Shown here piece by piece: positions 1 to 38,114 of a DNA stretch of 64,000 bases. The stretch comes from Paralichthys olivaceus (Eukaryota > Chordata > Actinopteri > Pleuronectiformes > Paralichthyidae). Made by a program: the position numbers and the translations under genes. Every line of letters starts with the position of its first letter. Position 1 is the first letter of the stretch. The stretch covers positions 9,120,361-9,184,360 of the forward strand of contig NC_091097.1 in assembly GCF_024713975.1 (NCBI RefSeq), written 5' to 3'. A model generated the notes under the pieces. That model saw nothing but the letters and a program-made list of their open reading frames with translations, had not been told where the DNA came from and made no database searches.

Positions 1-181
1 CATTAAGTATGTTGTTTAGAAGTGATTCAGTAACATATCATTTTCCCTTGATGAACAAGGGAGGGGAGGGAGGAGGTAATCACAGAGTACACTGAGCGCT
101 ACCAAAAAATAACTGCTGCTGCCGTGTTGTCTAACCAGGAGAGGGGGGCTGATCTAGCGCTAAATCTTGTTTGGTTCCAGC

Positions 182-230
182 AGGAGAGCCAAAGCATCAG
201 AAAATAACATTCTTTGACGATGCAGCAAGG
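182..230 (+). other. weak exon candidate at the left edge
   Basis: After a TTGGTTCCAG acceptor-like site, an open frame reads GEPKHQKITFFDDAAR and ends at an AG|GTGGCC donor-like site. The composition looks coding. Its exit phase does not join directly to the 1030 exon, so an intervening exon would be needed. No family was recognised. Confidence 0.15.
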
Positions 231-234
231 TGGC

Positions 235-260
235 CACACACACACACACACACACACACA
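235..260. repeat. (CA)n microsatellite
   Basis: Uninterrupted CA dinucleotide run of about 13 units. Confidence 0.95.
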
Positions 261-1029
261 AACACTCGAGGCAACGAAAGGTATTTACTGAATTACAGTA
301 TTTCTATTTTATGGTACTTCCATAGCATTTGTTTCAGAGTTTAGGTACTTTTCAGATTAAGATTTTATATGTAAATGTGATCAACATATACATTTAGCTA
401 ATACTTCCGTAGTTCTACTTTCTAGTTTAACAGATCTTCTATCTCTCAAAAGTAGTTTTACAGTTTTTGCTTTAAGAGATGAGAAAAGATCTGTATAAAA
501 AAACTATTATCTAACTCTAACAAATTTCCATTACAACCATTGGTATTATAATAAAACTAGAAACACAAACAAATGGGTCCTAAATCATCTTCCCCTGCAG
601 ATTAATAACCAAACAGAGCTGTAACTATGTGTTATAAACACTGTGACATCAAACTAGGTGATCTCTTGGTCAGTCGGAGTGGCGTGATTGTGCTCCACAC
701 CTGGAGTCTGGATTCCAGTTTGTGCCTGTGGTGCTCAGGTGTGGAGGAAAAACCAGTAAGCTCATCTCATCCTCTCCCGAGGGCTGAAAGATAAAGGACA
801 GACGCAGAGAACCCCATGACCTTGGGAGAGAAAAAGAGAGAGGGAGGCAAACGTGCCTCATGTAGCTCGCTCAGAGAGGGGTTTGACGTCCTCTGCGTCT
901 TCTCTCTGCTGAGCACACAGGTTAAAGCCGTGCACATCCAACCACTGCCCTGGGGATGTGTTATGACAACCGAAAAACGGTGAACAGCGAGAGCAAGAAG
1001 TGGCATGAACAGACCTCAAGGTTCCTGAC

Positions 1030-1525
1030 ATGTGGGGGTGGGTGAAAAGGACCTCTGTTGAGAAGTGTCTAGCCCGAAGATACAACCATCAACTCAAGTA
1101 CCATCAGGCAGCCATGGAGAACTGTCTGGGCAGACGTCTGATCGCTGAGCTGGATGAGGTAAACAAATACAGCTATCACTGGAAAACAGGAGCTCCTAAC
1201 AGCTCACTGCACTGATAATGGTAAAAGGATGCATGAATCTGCATCGCCCACTCCTGGTCTCATCAATTGTAAACCAGAAGGTGATGGAGGGTTGGTGAGA
1301 GGTGATTGAGATGTGGTTTTGTTTATGTGCCAGGCGTCGCCTCGGGATGATTTTCCTCCCATTAAATCACCAAGTAAGTATCTATTGTGAAACTTCAACA
1401 GCTTCTTCTGGGAAATCCAATCACGCCACTTTCACACAGTACTCCGTGACAGGGTCGGTCTGTGCTTCGCAAACAACTTGTCTCCTTCCTCAGAGACTGT
1501 GACGTGTAATATCAGCTTGCTATGA
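1030..1525 (+). CDS. possible 3' exons of an unrecognised gene
   Basis: Three segments join in frame. The first runs from an ATG at 1030 (or an upstream acceptor near 1020) to a donor after 1158. The second is 1334-1373, between a TTATGTGCCAG acceptor and a GTAAGT donor. The third starts at 1494 after a pyrimidine-rich CCTTCCTCAG acceptor and reaches TGA at 1523-1525. The product is basic, rich in Arg, Gln and Leu, with the stretch CLGRRLIAELDE followed by ASPRDDFPPIKSP, which looks more like protein than random translation. An in-frame TGA at 1006-1008 limits extension to the left, so either ATG 1030 starts a short protein or an acceptor lies between 1009 and 1030. I do not recognise the family. 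A possible poly(A) signal (ATTAAA, near 1990) is weak. It could be chance. Confidence 0.3.
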
Positions 1526-2816
1526 AAAGTTTGATATCATTACGTGTGGCGTCTGTGACCTCAGGCAGGTAGGAAGCCTCTGGATGGACGGCAACGAATA
1601 TTCCGACACCTTTTTGTGGAAAAAAAAGAGGATGGTCTAATTAGACTGAGTCAGGGCTAGCTGACAAAAGCTCCCCCCGGGACATGTTTCACAGAGTCTT
1701 TCCTGTCACATGTCTACATGTCAACAGATTATGCTCTATGCTCTCAGAGCTTGTTTTAGTAGGGGAAAGGATCTTACACTTGTCAGCTATTACGTTCTAG
1801 AGAGTATCAAATACAATGGAAAATGCAGCCCGAAGCCTAGATTTAAATTTGTGACACTTAGTATGAGTTCAATGAACTGAAGGAAATGTCGACTTTTCCA
1901 TTATTGGTCTGATTATAGGTCTGATTAACCTTCCAGGGGACAAAAGAGCAGAAATTGTTCACTACTTGCTGACATCAATAATGGGCCAATTAAAGAAGAA
2001 TAATTTTGGTAAGGACATTTCTCTTTTAACGATATGATACAATCATTCCAGAGGTTTTCTGTGTGTTAATTACATGACAAACAGAAAAACATTTAAGATC
2101 TTAGCTAAAACAAACGAGTTCTGTATAAAACAAGGGTCCCTCTCCAAGATCAGGATTATACAAAAATACATTAAGAATATAGGACAAGATGGTGAATATC
2201 CCTTGTATGTTCTACCACACTAATTAATGCCTACTCCCAGTTGATGTTAGTCACATGTCGTCAGTTGTGTAACTTAGCGTCTAGGGCAGGGCCACCACAG
2301 GTTGATCAGACCTGGGTGCATGTCCCCCGCATCTCGGGGCCCAGTTGGAATCCTTCCTCCTGATCCAGAGCCATTAGCTGCAGTGTTTGATGTGTCTTTG
2401 ATGGTCTGGCGCAGGGCTTGTCTGAATATAACTACAAATATCGGACTAATTTGCAATTAATAATATTATGTACAACAGTGAAATTGAGTAGAACTGAGGG
2501 GGGATTGTGGCCCCTGGGGGTCTGAGAATCCAGCCTCGATTCCACGTTTCAGTGTCTGCATGTGTTCAGCGTGGTGGCAATCACAGCTTTTAGGAATCAA
2601 AAATAATAATAACTCATAAAATGATGCAAACAAGGACATTTGTATTGGGCTCCTTGTCTGTGTGCTACTGAGCTGTACTGACACTAGGTGGAGTATCTTC
2701 AGAAAACGATCGTTAGCTGACAAACTATATGATCAACATATAAACTAATTGGGGGAAAAAACGTGTTTTGACGAGTGTGATGTAAGATGAGAAACACTTC
2801 ACACGTTAACACTCAC
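1526..2816. other. intergenic, no supported gene
   Basis: AT-rich sequence with no plus-strand coding signal after the TGA at 1525. On the minus strand, 2274-2421 is open after a TTATATTCAG acceptor and encodes a 49-codon tail ending in a stop. It could be the last exon of the divergent transcript suggested near 2817-2852, but the phases do not join directly. Confidence 0.4.
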
Positions 2817-2852
2817 CGGCTTCGAACAAAGCAGAAGAGACAGAGTCCACAT
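2817..2852 (-). other. candidate first coding exon divergent from gosr2
   Basis: On the minus strand an ATG (2850-2852) opens 12 codons, MWTLSLLLCSKP, followed by a strong GTGAGT donor at 2815-2816. It lies about 250 bp upstream of the gosr2 start and points away from it. The strong donor beside a GC-richer promoter suggests a spliced divergent transcript. Whether it is coding is unknown. Confidence 0.25.
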
Positions 2853-2855
2853 TCT

Positions 2856-3105
2856 GAGTTTCCAAACAAACCCAGGCGGAGTGAGCGCTCTTCACTTTTT
2901 TTGCTGTGCTCTGTCCGGTGACGCGGCGCAGCTTCCGCTTTCCTACTTCCGTACACAAACGCTCGGGCTGATGACGTGTACCATTCTGTACCGTTAGCTA
3001 GCAGCTAGCCAGCTAGCTCAGCCACCTGTCAGAATAAAGCTGTTGTAAATAACCTCACGACACAAAGTAAGAGAGGAAGCGGAGCGTTCCGACAGCTCAG
3101 GGAAA
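2856..3105. promoter_or_regulatory. gosr2 promoter and 5' UTR, possibly bidirectional
   Basis: The stretch has raised CpG content, ETS-type CTTCCG motifs near 2945, and TGATGACGT near 2970. It lies just before the gosr2 ATG. The opposite-strand donor at 2815-2816 suggests transcription in both directions. The transcription start site cannot be placed from sequence alone. Confidence 0.5.
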
Positions 3106-6100
3106 ATGGAGACGCTTTACCATCAGACGAACAGGTGAGTGCGTCTGCTGCGGCGGAACAATGTCAGAAGCTAGTTGCAGCTAGCTAAAAACGAAACTAG
3201 ATAAGTGGTGTGAACTCTAAATGAGGGATTAGTGGTGCTGCTGCTGTTGTTCACTGATGATCACTAATGTTCACGCTGCATGTTTCGGTGTTTGTTGTGA
3301 ACCAGGCACATCCAGGAGGTTCAGTCTCTGATGGGAAACCTGGAGAAGACAGACCGTCAGTCAGTGCACTGTGAGTAGTCAGAGCCGCCGTTATTCCCCC
3401 TGAAATAAAACCCAACAACCGCACTCCACCCTGGATCTCCACCCGACAAGCCCCCGGTTCACTCTATATCATGTGGTTCTGTATCATTTGATTGAAACAC
3501 ATTAGTTAGAAACTTGCACCACTGAAATACAGAGTCTAGTATGACTGTCAATACTGTATGTTGTAAAAGAAATATTAGTAATGTGACAAAATACAGTTTA
3601 AAGACCTTCTAAATTTTAGATTGTCCAAAAGAGGTATCAAAAATGAATAAACACACACACACAATAATATATGTAAATGTGATCAGTTTACAAAATGCAC
3701 AAAAGCTCCAGGTTCACTCGATATCAAGTGGTTCTGTATAATTTGATTAAAACACATTAGTTAGAAACTTGCACCATATTCAATGACAGACTGTCCATGT
3801 TGTAGTACTACCTCCATTTGCCAAAATGTAGTTTAAGTACCTTCTGTGTTTTAGTATATATTTTTCTCATTTGATGTTAACTTGTGTTTTATCAAAGTGC
3901 TCTGTAGCGTCTGCGTAAACAAGGATTTAACTTAAAGAAAACCCTGGGAAAAGCACTTTGACTCTGAATAATGAAATAAAAATTCAAAATAAGGATGATA
4001 TGATGCCCATCGGTGCTGCTTGAATAACAAGTGATAAATTCCTAACTGATTGTTTTGTTTGAGCATCATAAAAATATGATGGGTTTAATAATATGGGAAA
4101 ACAAAGATTCACAGAGCTCAGCAGAGAAGCTGGCTACCAGTGATTTTAGAAATAAAAAAAATAATAAAAAAAACTAACTTCATCCAGATCCATGAATGAT
4201 TCCCTGGGAAATTAGGAAAATGATGAAACCCATTAAATTTTGGTGCAGATCTGGATCATATTTTTCCACTTTCTTTAAAATTATAAAATAATGTGTTTAG
4301 GACTTTAAGACTGATATTTAGTGAATTTGAATGTGGTGTCATAAGGGGACTGTTCACGGTAAAGAGGTATACTGAGTGCCACTGTAGTTAGTATCTGAAA
4401 TAGATACACACAGTTTATCCAAATGAATTAACTAAACTGTAACTGTACTTAAATTAAACTTTTTATGTACTATATTCTTGTCCGCTTTGATGTCATTGTT
4501 GTGTATTGTTTGTTTAAATAAAGGAAATAACGAGGGAAAAACAAACAAGTTCATGATCTGTGAGTCTCACGTTCAACCCCCCCCCACTTCTTTCAGTGTT
4601 GATGGCACCACTTCCACTCCACTTCCCTCCAAATTCTAATTTCTGAGCCTTACTTGCTCTTTGTTATGGCTGCCTGTTGCCCACTGTGACATAAAGACTG
4701 CAGGAGGGGCTGGTGTCTCCCTGGTTGATTGTTGTCTGTGGTTGGCTCCTGCCTGATCGGTTCTGGGCGAGTCTGGTGCCAGGACAGGAAGTGGTGGGGT
4801 GGGTGACAGAGGCTGGGAGGGCGTCTTCTACATAATGGTGGGAGCCAGGCTGTAGACAACTCCCCTCCTCTCTTCTCCTTCTTAGAATTATGACATCGAC
4901 TTGAATTGTAACGCCGGGGGGATGTAGCATGCTAACATCATACACCTACCTACTAATGAAAGAGGGTAATTCCAGTGGTGAAAGCCACGGATCTTAACAT
5001 GGCCAGATGTGCATAAATTGAAACTCAATAGTCTCAGTAATAAAAAAAAAAAAAAAAAGTGAATGAAAGTGGGAAAGCAGTAAATCCAGAAGAGAAGTGT
5101 CAGAAAAATCTGATGTAGATTATTAGTCAGTTAATTCATTAGTTTATGTACAAAAAAGAAGTCAGCGATTTTTGACAAGTGATTCATCATTTTTCTTCTT
5201 TTTGCAAGCACCTGCCAAATATTTGCTGCCTCCAACTTCTCAAATGTCAGAATTTTAAGTTATGGCTGTTAATAATCAGTTTCACCTCTAATATGATTTA
5301 GTGCGTTCCTTCCCTAATTGCCATTTTTTCATCCTCTGCTTTTTTCAAGTGTTGGAGAATGAACTGCAGGCTCGGACTGACCAGATCTTCAACCATTTAG
5401 AACGTCTCGAGATTCTGGCCAGCAAGGAGCCAACAAACCGCCGTCAGAACGCCAAATTGTGAGTTTGGAGCGAGTCAATTGATGGTGACCTTAAAGCCCC
5501 AGAGCTGGCAGGGCGCGCCATATCTCATAAAGGCACAGGGAGGGTGTAGAGGATGAGACAGGCAGCCCCGGTCCTGCCCTGTGGCGACGTGGCTCTATGA
5601 AAACATTTCCTCAGAAGCCCCGTCATCACCAGCATTCCTGCTGCATTGGGCAAAGATTCATTTCTGAGCTGGGTAAACAGGCCTTAGGGGACACAGACCA
5701 TCCCGTCCTACAGCTCCCCTCTGATCTCAGCGGAGCTGTAGAGGGGCCTGAGTGAAGCTCAGGTGGGGGAGACTGAGAGAGACCCTTTAACACCAGCTGC
5801 AAGAGGTTTCAGGGTAAAAAAATGTTCTCATCAACCTGAGCATTTGTGAACAGTGAGAATTAAGATGTGGTGCATTGAGCAGACGGGGGGAGCAGTTGTC
5901 ATGGTTCCTGCAGAGTTTAAAAGAGACCTTTTTTTTTATCAGCAGTCAGAAAACAATTGAACATGATTTTCATCATCATATCAGTCAACGAATGACAGAA
6001 AACCAACAGGGACATTGAGGCCTGCAATTATTTACTAAGTAAATACATTTATAAACGTTTGAATCACATTATTGACACTGCTTACCACCTGTAGAACAAC

Positions 6101-7568
6101 AACATGGATAATAATAATAATAATAATAATAATAATGGCATTTGGTCTTTATTGACAGGACAGTAAGTGTGAAATGTGAGAGAGACACAGCACAGGGCTG
6201 TCAGAACTGAGCTCTGCTGGGGGACTCAAGCCTCCACATGTGTGATGCCTGTGTTAAATACTTACTTATCATTGAGTTTAGTTTTTATTAAAATGACTAA
6301 TAACAAGACAAGGAGCTTCCTATCTACTGTAGCTAAAGATCCATAATCTGCCTGCAGTACAGTCTCCTGTTGAACACAATCATATTTTTAGTTTATAGGT
6401 GTTAAACATCTCCCAAAGGCTGTGCAAGTGGAACTTACAAAATCTAAATACCCTTTCCAGGCTGATTTAAAAGGAACTGAACTCATTGCTTTGTAAGACT
6501 CACAGATCTGTAATGTATTCTTTTCTTTTCCTCAGACGAGTGGACCAGCTCAAATACGATGTTCAACACCTCCGCACTGCTCTGGAAAATTTCCAGCACC
6601 GACGCTACACCAGAGAGGCCCAGGAGAGAGAGAGGGAGGAGCTCATGAGCCGGACCTTCACGACCAACGTACGTCAAATGTACCTCAGAACAGACTGGGA
6701 TGTTAAAAGTGACAATTGAAAAAAACAAGCTCAGATTGCAGCTAGGGAAGTTAGAAACACCTTAACTTGGTACAAACGTCTTGGTGTTGAGCTGAATAAA
6801 GTGGAATTAAAATGTCCTTGTTCTCAATAGGACGCTGATACCTCCATCCCCATTGACGAGACCCTACAGTTTAACTCCAATTTGCACAACGCACACAGAG
6901 GCATGGACGACCTCCTGGGCAGCGGCAGCAGCATCCTCAACGGTCTCAGAGATCAGAGATCCACGTTGAAGGTGCATACTTATGATTTATACATATATAA
7001 ATATATATATATCAGGATATTGAATGTGATGGATGGTGATATGACCCAGTTTCTGGTGTCCACCCTGATCACAACAGTCTCATTGTGCGTGCGCTCAGCT
7101 GGAGGGTGAGTCCTTGTTCCCAGGGAGGAGATGGTCTTCCTGGTTTTGCTTCAGGCCTCTGTCTTATCAGGGTGTGTCTGCTGATCAGCACTCACGGCCT
7201 GGTTGTCTAGCCATGAGAAACTTCTGACGGAGTGGCGCGTCAGGGAGGGCGTAGGCCCTCAAACGTCTCCCTGAATCCGATGAATTGGCAAAGATAATTA
7301 TGGTGTCGTCATGTAATGCCTTTGTCTTCTAAAACAATGTGTATGTGTGTTTTTGGCTGTTGTATCCTAACCTAACACGTGATCGTTTGATTTTGTCTCC
7401 ACACAGGGGACCCATAAAAAGATACTGGACGTGGCCAACATGTTAGGGCTGTCAAACACAGTGATGAGACTCATAGAAAGGCGAGCCACCCAAGATAAGT
7501 TAATCATGATCGGAGGAATGCTGCTGACCTGCATCTTCATATTCCTGGTGATCAGATACCTGGGCTGA
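3106..7568 (+). CDS. gosr2: Golgi SNAP receptor complex member 2 (membrin)
   Basis: Qb-SNARE that acts in ER-to-Golgi vesicle fusion together with syntaxin 5, Bet1 and Sec22b. Coding exons: 3106-3134, 3306-3370, 5350-5458, 6536-6668, 6831-6971, 7407-7568. They total 639 nt and give 212 residues, the same length as human GOSR2, with GT-AG introns and continuous phase. The N-terminal helical region carries SVHLLENELQA and [12 protein letters not shown]. The SNARE helix spans about residues 118-185 and includes [22 protein letters not shown]-terminal anchor follows, about residues 192-210, ending IRYLG, so the protein is tail-anchored. The start is chosen because [10 protein letters not shown] aligns with the human N-terminus and no other in-frame ATG precedes it within the exon. 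No damage is seen. Confidence 0.97.
4160..4330 (+). repeat. dispersed fish repeat, copy 1 (partial)
   Basis: In gosr2 intron 2. The run from CATCCAGATCCATGAATGAT through CCCATTAAATTTTGG to TTTTTCCACTTTCTTTAAA matches the copies near 8334, 49517 and 55293. It is a multi-copy element of the type common in teleost introns. Its class is not certain. Confidence 0.55.
5042..5058 (+). repeat. poly(A) run
   Basis: 17 consecutive A in gosr2 intron 2, perhaps the tail of an old retroposed fragment. Confidence 0.8.
6108..6136. repeat. (TAA)n microsatellite
   Basis: ATAATAATAA tract in gosr2 intron 3, next to a moderately repetitive-looking stretch (6137-6250). Confidence 0.9.
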
Positions 7569-7655
7569 CCATCGTTCGTCAATAAGTTGTGGACATTTCT
7601 GCAGCGTATCGTCCCTCATGATATGAAATGTGGCAGAGCTCATTTTTAGAATCAA

Positions 7656-7661
7656 AATAAA
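7656..7661 (+). terminator. gosr2: gosr2 poly(A) signal
   Basis: AATAAA lies 88 bp after the gosr2 stop codon and is followed by a T-rich stretch, giving a short 3' UTR. Confidence 0.7.
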
Positions 7662-9430
7662 GTAATTTTTGTATAAATTGTGCCATTTTAACAGTATTTT
7701 ATTCCACGTGAAGCTCCGAGAGGACAGTGGACTTTCTGCTGCTTTCCTCAGATTACTGCCACAACCTTAACTATTTTTATTTAATCATAACCACTCTGAA
7801 ACTGTAAATCACTTGTGACAGTACAAAAACAGTTTCTTAAAAACATGCTTTTGCGTCAAGTGAAAAACAGTTTTTGTTCCTGTTATTATATTGGGAGTGT
7901 CATTCTGCCATGGAAAGCACAGTTCAATAGAGAAATAGAAATATAAGTGTGGAAACACTCATAATCCTCCATTTCTTTACATCGCAACTCAAGAAAACTC
8001 CCTGGAGAATCATTTTCTGTTTTAATGTCTCACTAATGAAGTCAAATGCAACAATCCTGCAGTGAATTCTTGTCATGAAGGTTATAATATTTGGTTAATG
8101 ATGAAATGGTCTTTTAAAGGTGTTGATTGGAACTTTATGATCATTTTTTAGGATATAGTTTGTGTTGTTTCTGAACAGTATTGCATCACACAAAGGTGTT
8201 TGTGTTATTAAGCCTTCCCTCATTAACATATGGTGATTACTGCCACAACAGTTCAAACTACAGCCTCCAAAACTATCGTACAGTTTAATTAACGAAACAG
8301 TTTCAAGTAGAAGGGCGTTCAGAGAATCCATGAAAGAAAAGTTCCTGGATCAGCTCCAGAATTTAATGGGTTTTTCCTTGCGTCATTCCCCAACCCCCAC
8401 AATTTTATGGAAATAGGTTCAGTTGTTTGAGTAATCTTGCTGACATAAACATAAACAGCAATGGAAACACAACCTCCTTGGCAGAGGTTACAAAAATGAA
8501 ACATGACATTCATGAAGTTAAGATTCTCTGCAGGACTGATGCATCCGACTGTGTTTAGTTGAGCTGAGTGAACCTAATCAAGTGGCAACTGTATCTTAAG
8601 CACCAGATGGTCACAAACATCTGTTGAGAAAAGTGATGGAAGCAGATGTTATTTTATAATTGTTATAAACCTTCTCTTGGATTCATGTCTGTGTCTAGGC
8701 TCACTATGTGAGTCAGGTCATTCTCTTAATAGAATAAAACATGTTTCATTTCCTTTGAATCTAATTAATGTGCTATTGACATTTGTTATTTACAGTGGCG
8801 TTTTCTTTTTCAGGGTAAGAAACATTATGAGAAACCAGGGGGTGTGAACGCCAGTGTGCGCACATGCTGTGGATTTACTGCTTTCACACGTCTATTTGAG
8901 GAAACTAGGGCACCATCTAGTGTTTCATATTCAACACTGACCTCTGCAGGGACTATGACCAAGATGAGGTCTGAGTTATATGTGACAAATGTCTCATCCC
9001 TCACTCCCAGTTTTGAGACTGGAGACACATTTACATGAGCACCGACATTTTGATATTAACCCGATTAACAACATGCTGGATAAGAAACTGCCATGTAAAC
9101 AGTATTTTCTGATTAAGGTCGTACTCTGAACAAGTATTAATCTAGGAAATGTGGAGTACTCTACACTTTAGTCGCATTATATAGACATGTATACGTCTTA
9201 TTCACATTATAACTTCCTGTTGGAGTTTTTACAGCAGTTACCAACTCCTTGACAACACGTACTCTAGGTTCGAGTGTGAACAAGTGGCATGATATACAGG
9301 AATATGAATGGGGTATTGTACTAGCAACTCATGCAAATATCATCAAATCCTCTTATTTAGAATGAGGTCAGTAGCTGGATCATGTAAACATAGTCAGTTT
9401 GTATTTCATTTATCTATAATATGGAAAAAC
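7662..9430. other. intergenic between gosr2 and gpatch8
   Basis: The two genes converge here. The stretch is AT-rich, with no exon-like ORF beyond short chance frames. It contains one minus-strand copy of the dispersed repeat (8334-8487). Nothing else recognisable was seen. Confidence 0.6.
8334..8487 (-). repeat. dispersed fish repeat, copy 2
   Basis: Read on the minus strand it begins ACCTCTGCCAAGGAGGTTGT, followed by a segment equivalent to ATTTCCATAAAATTGTGG and then CCCATTAAATTCTGGAGC. The same order is seen at 55293-55530. Confidence 0.6.
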
Positions 9431-10585
9431 AACACATGAACTCAATGTTTTATTTGCTGAAACAGAGTAAGTCTTTAAAAAATACAGCGTTGCTACTGTT
9501 TGACAGATCACCATCCTTTTCCGTCCCAGCCCGTCTCAACTGAGGGGGTAATTTAGAAATAACCTTGGTAAAAGACATGGCGTCTATTTCTATCCAAATT
9601 GTTATCCTGCCCCCCCCCTCCCATCCCAACAGCAGTTTCAAACCTCTAGAATGTTAACAGGTTAATCTACAGCAGTTTTATTTACAAAATTACACCAAAG
9701 GAAAGAAAAACACAGCTCTTCTTTTGAAGAGCATTTTGGAAAATAATTTAAAAACAGAAAAATACAGTTATTGCAGTATACTACAATCTTATTGTTAAAT
9801 GATGCAAACGCACCATTTTGATGTACAGATTTCAGTGCAATTAATTCAGGTGTACCCTCACCACAGAGAACATGAGCTTTACCTCCGAGCATTAGGGATA
9901 TTAAAAACCCCTGCGTTCATTTACCCCTTGAGGGAGGGGGGGTCTTAAATGACATTTCATGCTGATTTGGACATCCTGATCGTATAATCACAAATGGTCA
10001 TCATTGGTGGGATTCTTCACATTACACACTGATATATGTACAAGTTACTGCATTACAAATTATTTAAAGACCAGGGATCCAATAGAAAGCGAATAGTCGT
10101 ATGAGAACAGAAAAAGCATCATCACTATGAAAATTACATTACAGACTAAGCTGTTTGACCTCCTCCGATTCCTCCTCTGACCTATCTGCTTATAGCTTCA
10201 GCCATTACATCTCTCTTTGGCTACCAATATAAGCAAAAACTGTGATAATATGTGTATATGGAAAACAAATAACAAAACTCCAGTGGTTTCTCTGATTTGT
10301 TACTCAAACAAATTGGTTCGTGTTAATATTCCCCCTACATGGAATATCTCTTCAAATTGACCCCCTGCCTTTAAAAGTACAGGGCAAACCATGAGAAAAG
10401 TTTTAGTGTCAATTTTAAAGCCAACACAAGCAGCACCACTTTGTGGCTACAACTTGCTGCAGTGTGTGGGCCAGTAAAACGGTGGTTTGACAAGCATCTC
10501 GTCACAGTGACTGCACGTCTGACTTCATCAGAAAAAAAGTCTTTCCACCAGAGCTGTGATTTAACTCCTTCACTTTCAGAATTAC
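9430..10585 (-). other. gpatch8: gpatch8 3' UTR (probable)
   Basis: AT-rich sequence downstream of the gpatch8 stop on the minus strand. It has two minus-strand AATAAA signals: 9677-9682 and 9449-9454. The distal one would give a 3' UTR of about 1.15 kb. No competing ORF is convincing. Confidence 0.55.
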
Positions 10586-37377
<26,792 letters not shown>

Positions 37378-37520
37378 TTTCTGAACACAGCAGCAGCTTC
37401 TCTGCTGCTCGCTCCGTCCGCGTCCTACACCAGCGCTGTGGTGATGATGATGATGAAGATGAGGAGGATGATGATGATGATGCTACGCAGTTCACAACTG
37501 ATTCAGTCAGACATTTCACT
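37378..37520 (-). promoter_or_regulatory. gpatch8: gpatch8 5' UTR and promoter with ATC-repeat tract
   Basis: The sequence upstream of the gpatch8 ATG is GC-rich and contains a GATGAT tract (37442-37482), read as ATC/CAT repeats on the transcribed strand. The region 36,960-37,470 is rich in CpG and GCTAGC-like motifs, as expected of a CpG-rich promoter. The start site is not determined. Confidence 0.45.
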
Positions 37521-37767
37521 AAGCTGTTTCCACCAGGATGTTACAGTGTCACCTAAGGTTTACATGTGCCGCTCCACTGACATTACTAGAAGAAAGTGTC
37601 ATAAAGGGGCCCCCAGAGGTACCTTGATAAATTACAGATTTATATAGAAACGTGCCCCAGTTAAGTAACATGTCAACAAATGTATTATTCCTGCACTATT
37701 ACATACATTTGTCCTCCTAGTTTAATGCGATTATTTACATTTTAATACTTTAAAGTATTTTTAAGTA

Positions 37768-38114
37768 TTAAAGGTTCAGTGTGTAGAATTCAGTGATATC
37801 TATTGGTGGAGTTGCATGTTGCAGCTGAATACCCCTCAACTCACCCTCTCCTTCCAAATATGAAAGAGAACCTGTGGTAGCCTTCAGTTGTCATAAAAAC
37901 TAAAAAGGTGTATATTTTTTCTAACCTGGGCTACTGTAGAAAAACATGGCGGCAATCCACTCTCGATTATAAATGGCAAATTCTAGGGTAAAGAAAACCA
38001 CAATTTATATAATTTTGATGATTACACATGAGTGAAAACATCAGTGGAATTATTTTAAATTCAATTTCTGCCAATAGATCCTTTTCACCAAAATCTTAGA
38101 CACTGATCCTTTAA
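37768..38114 (+). mobile_element. TTAA-flanked MITE, copy 1
   Basis: The element is bounded by TTAA on both sides (37768-37771 and 38111-38114), with inverted ends AGGTTCAGTGTG and CACTGATCCT. It shares several internal blocks with 60071-60427 read in the opposite orientation, such as TTCAGTTGTCATAAAA and GGGCTACTGT. The TTAA target suggests a piggyBac-like or Harbinger-like non-autonomous element; the class is not settled. Confidence 0.75.
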
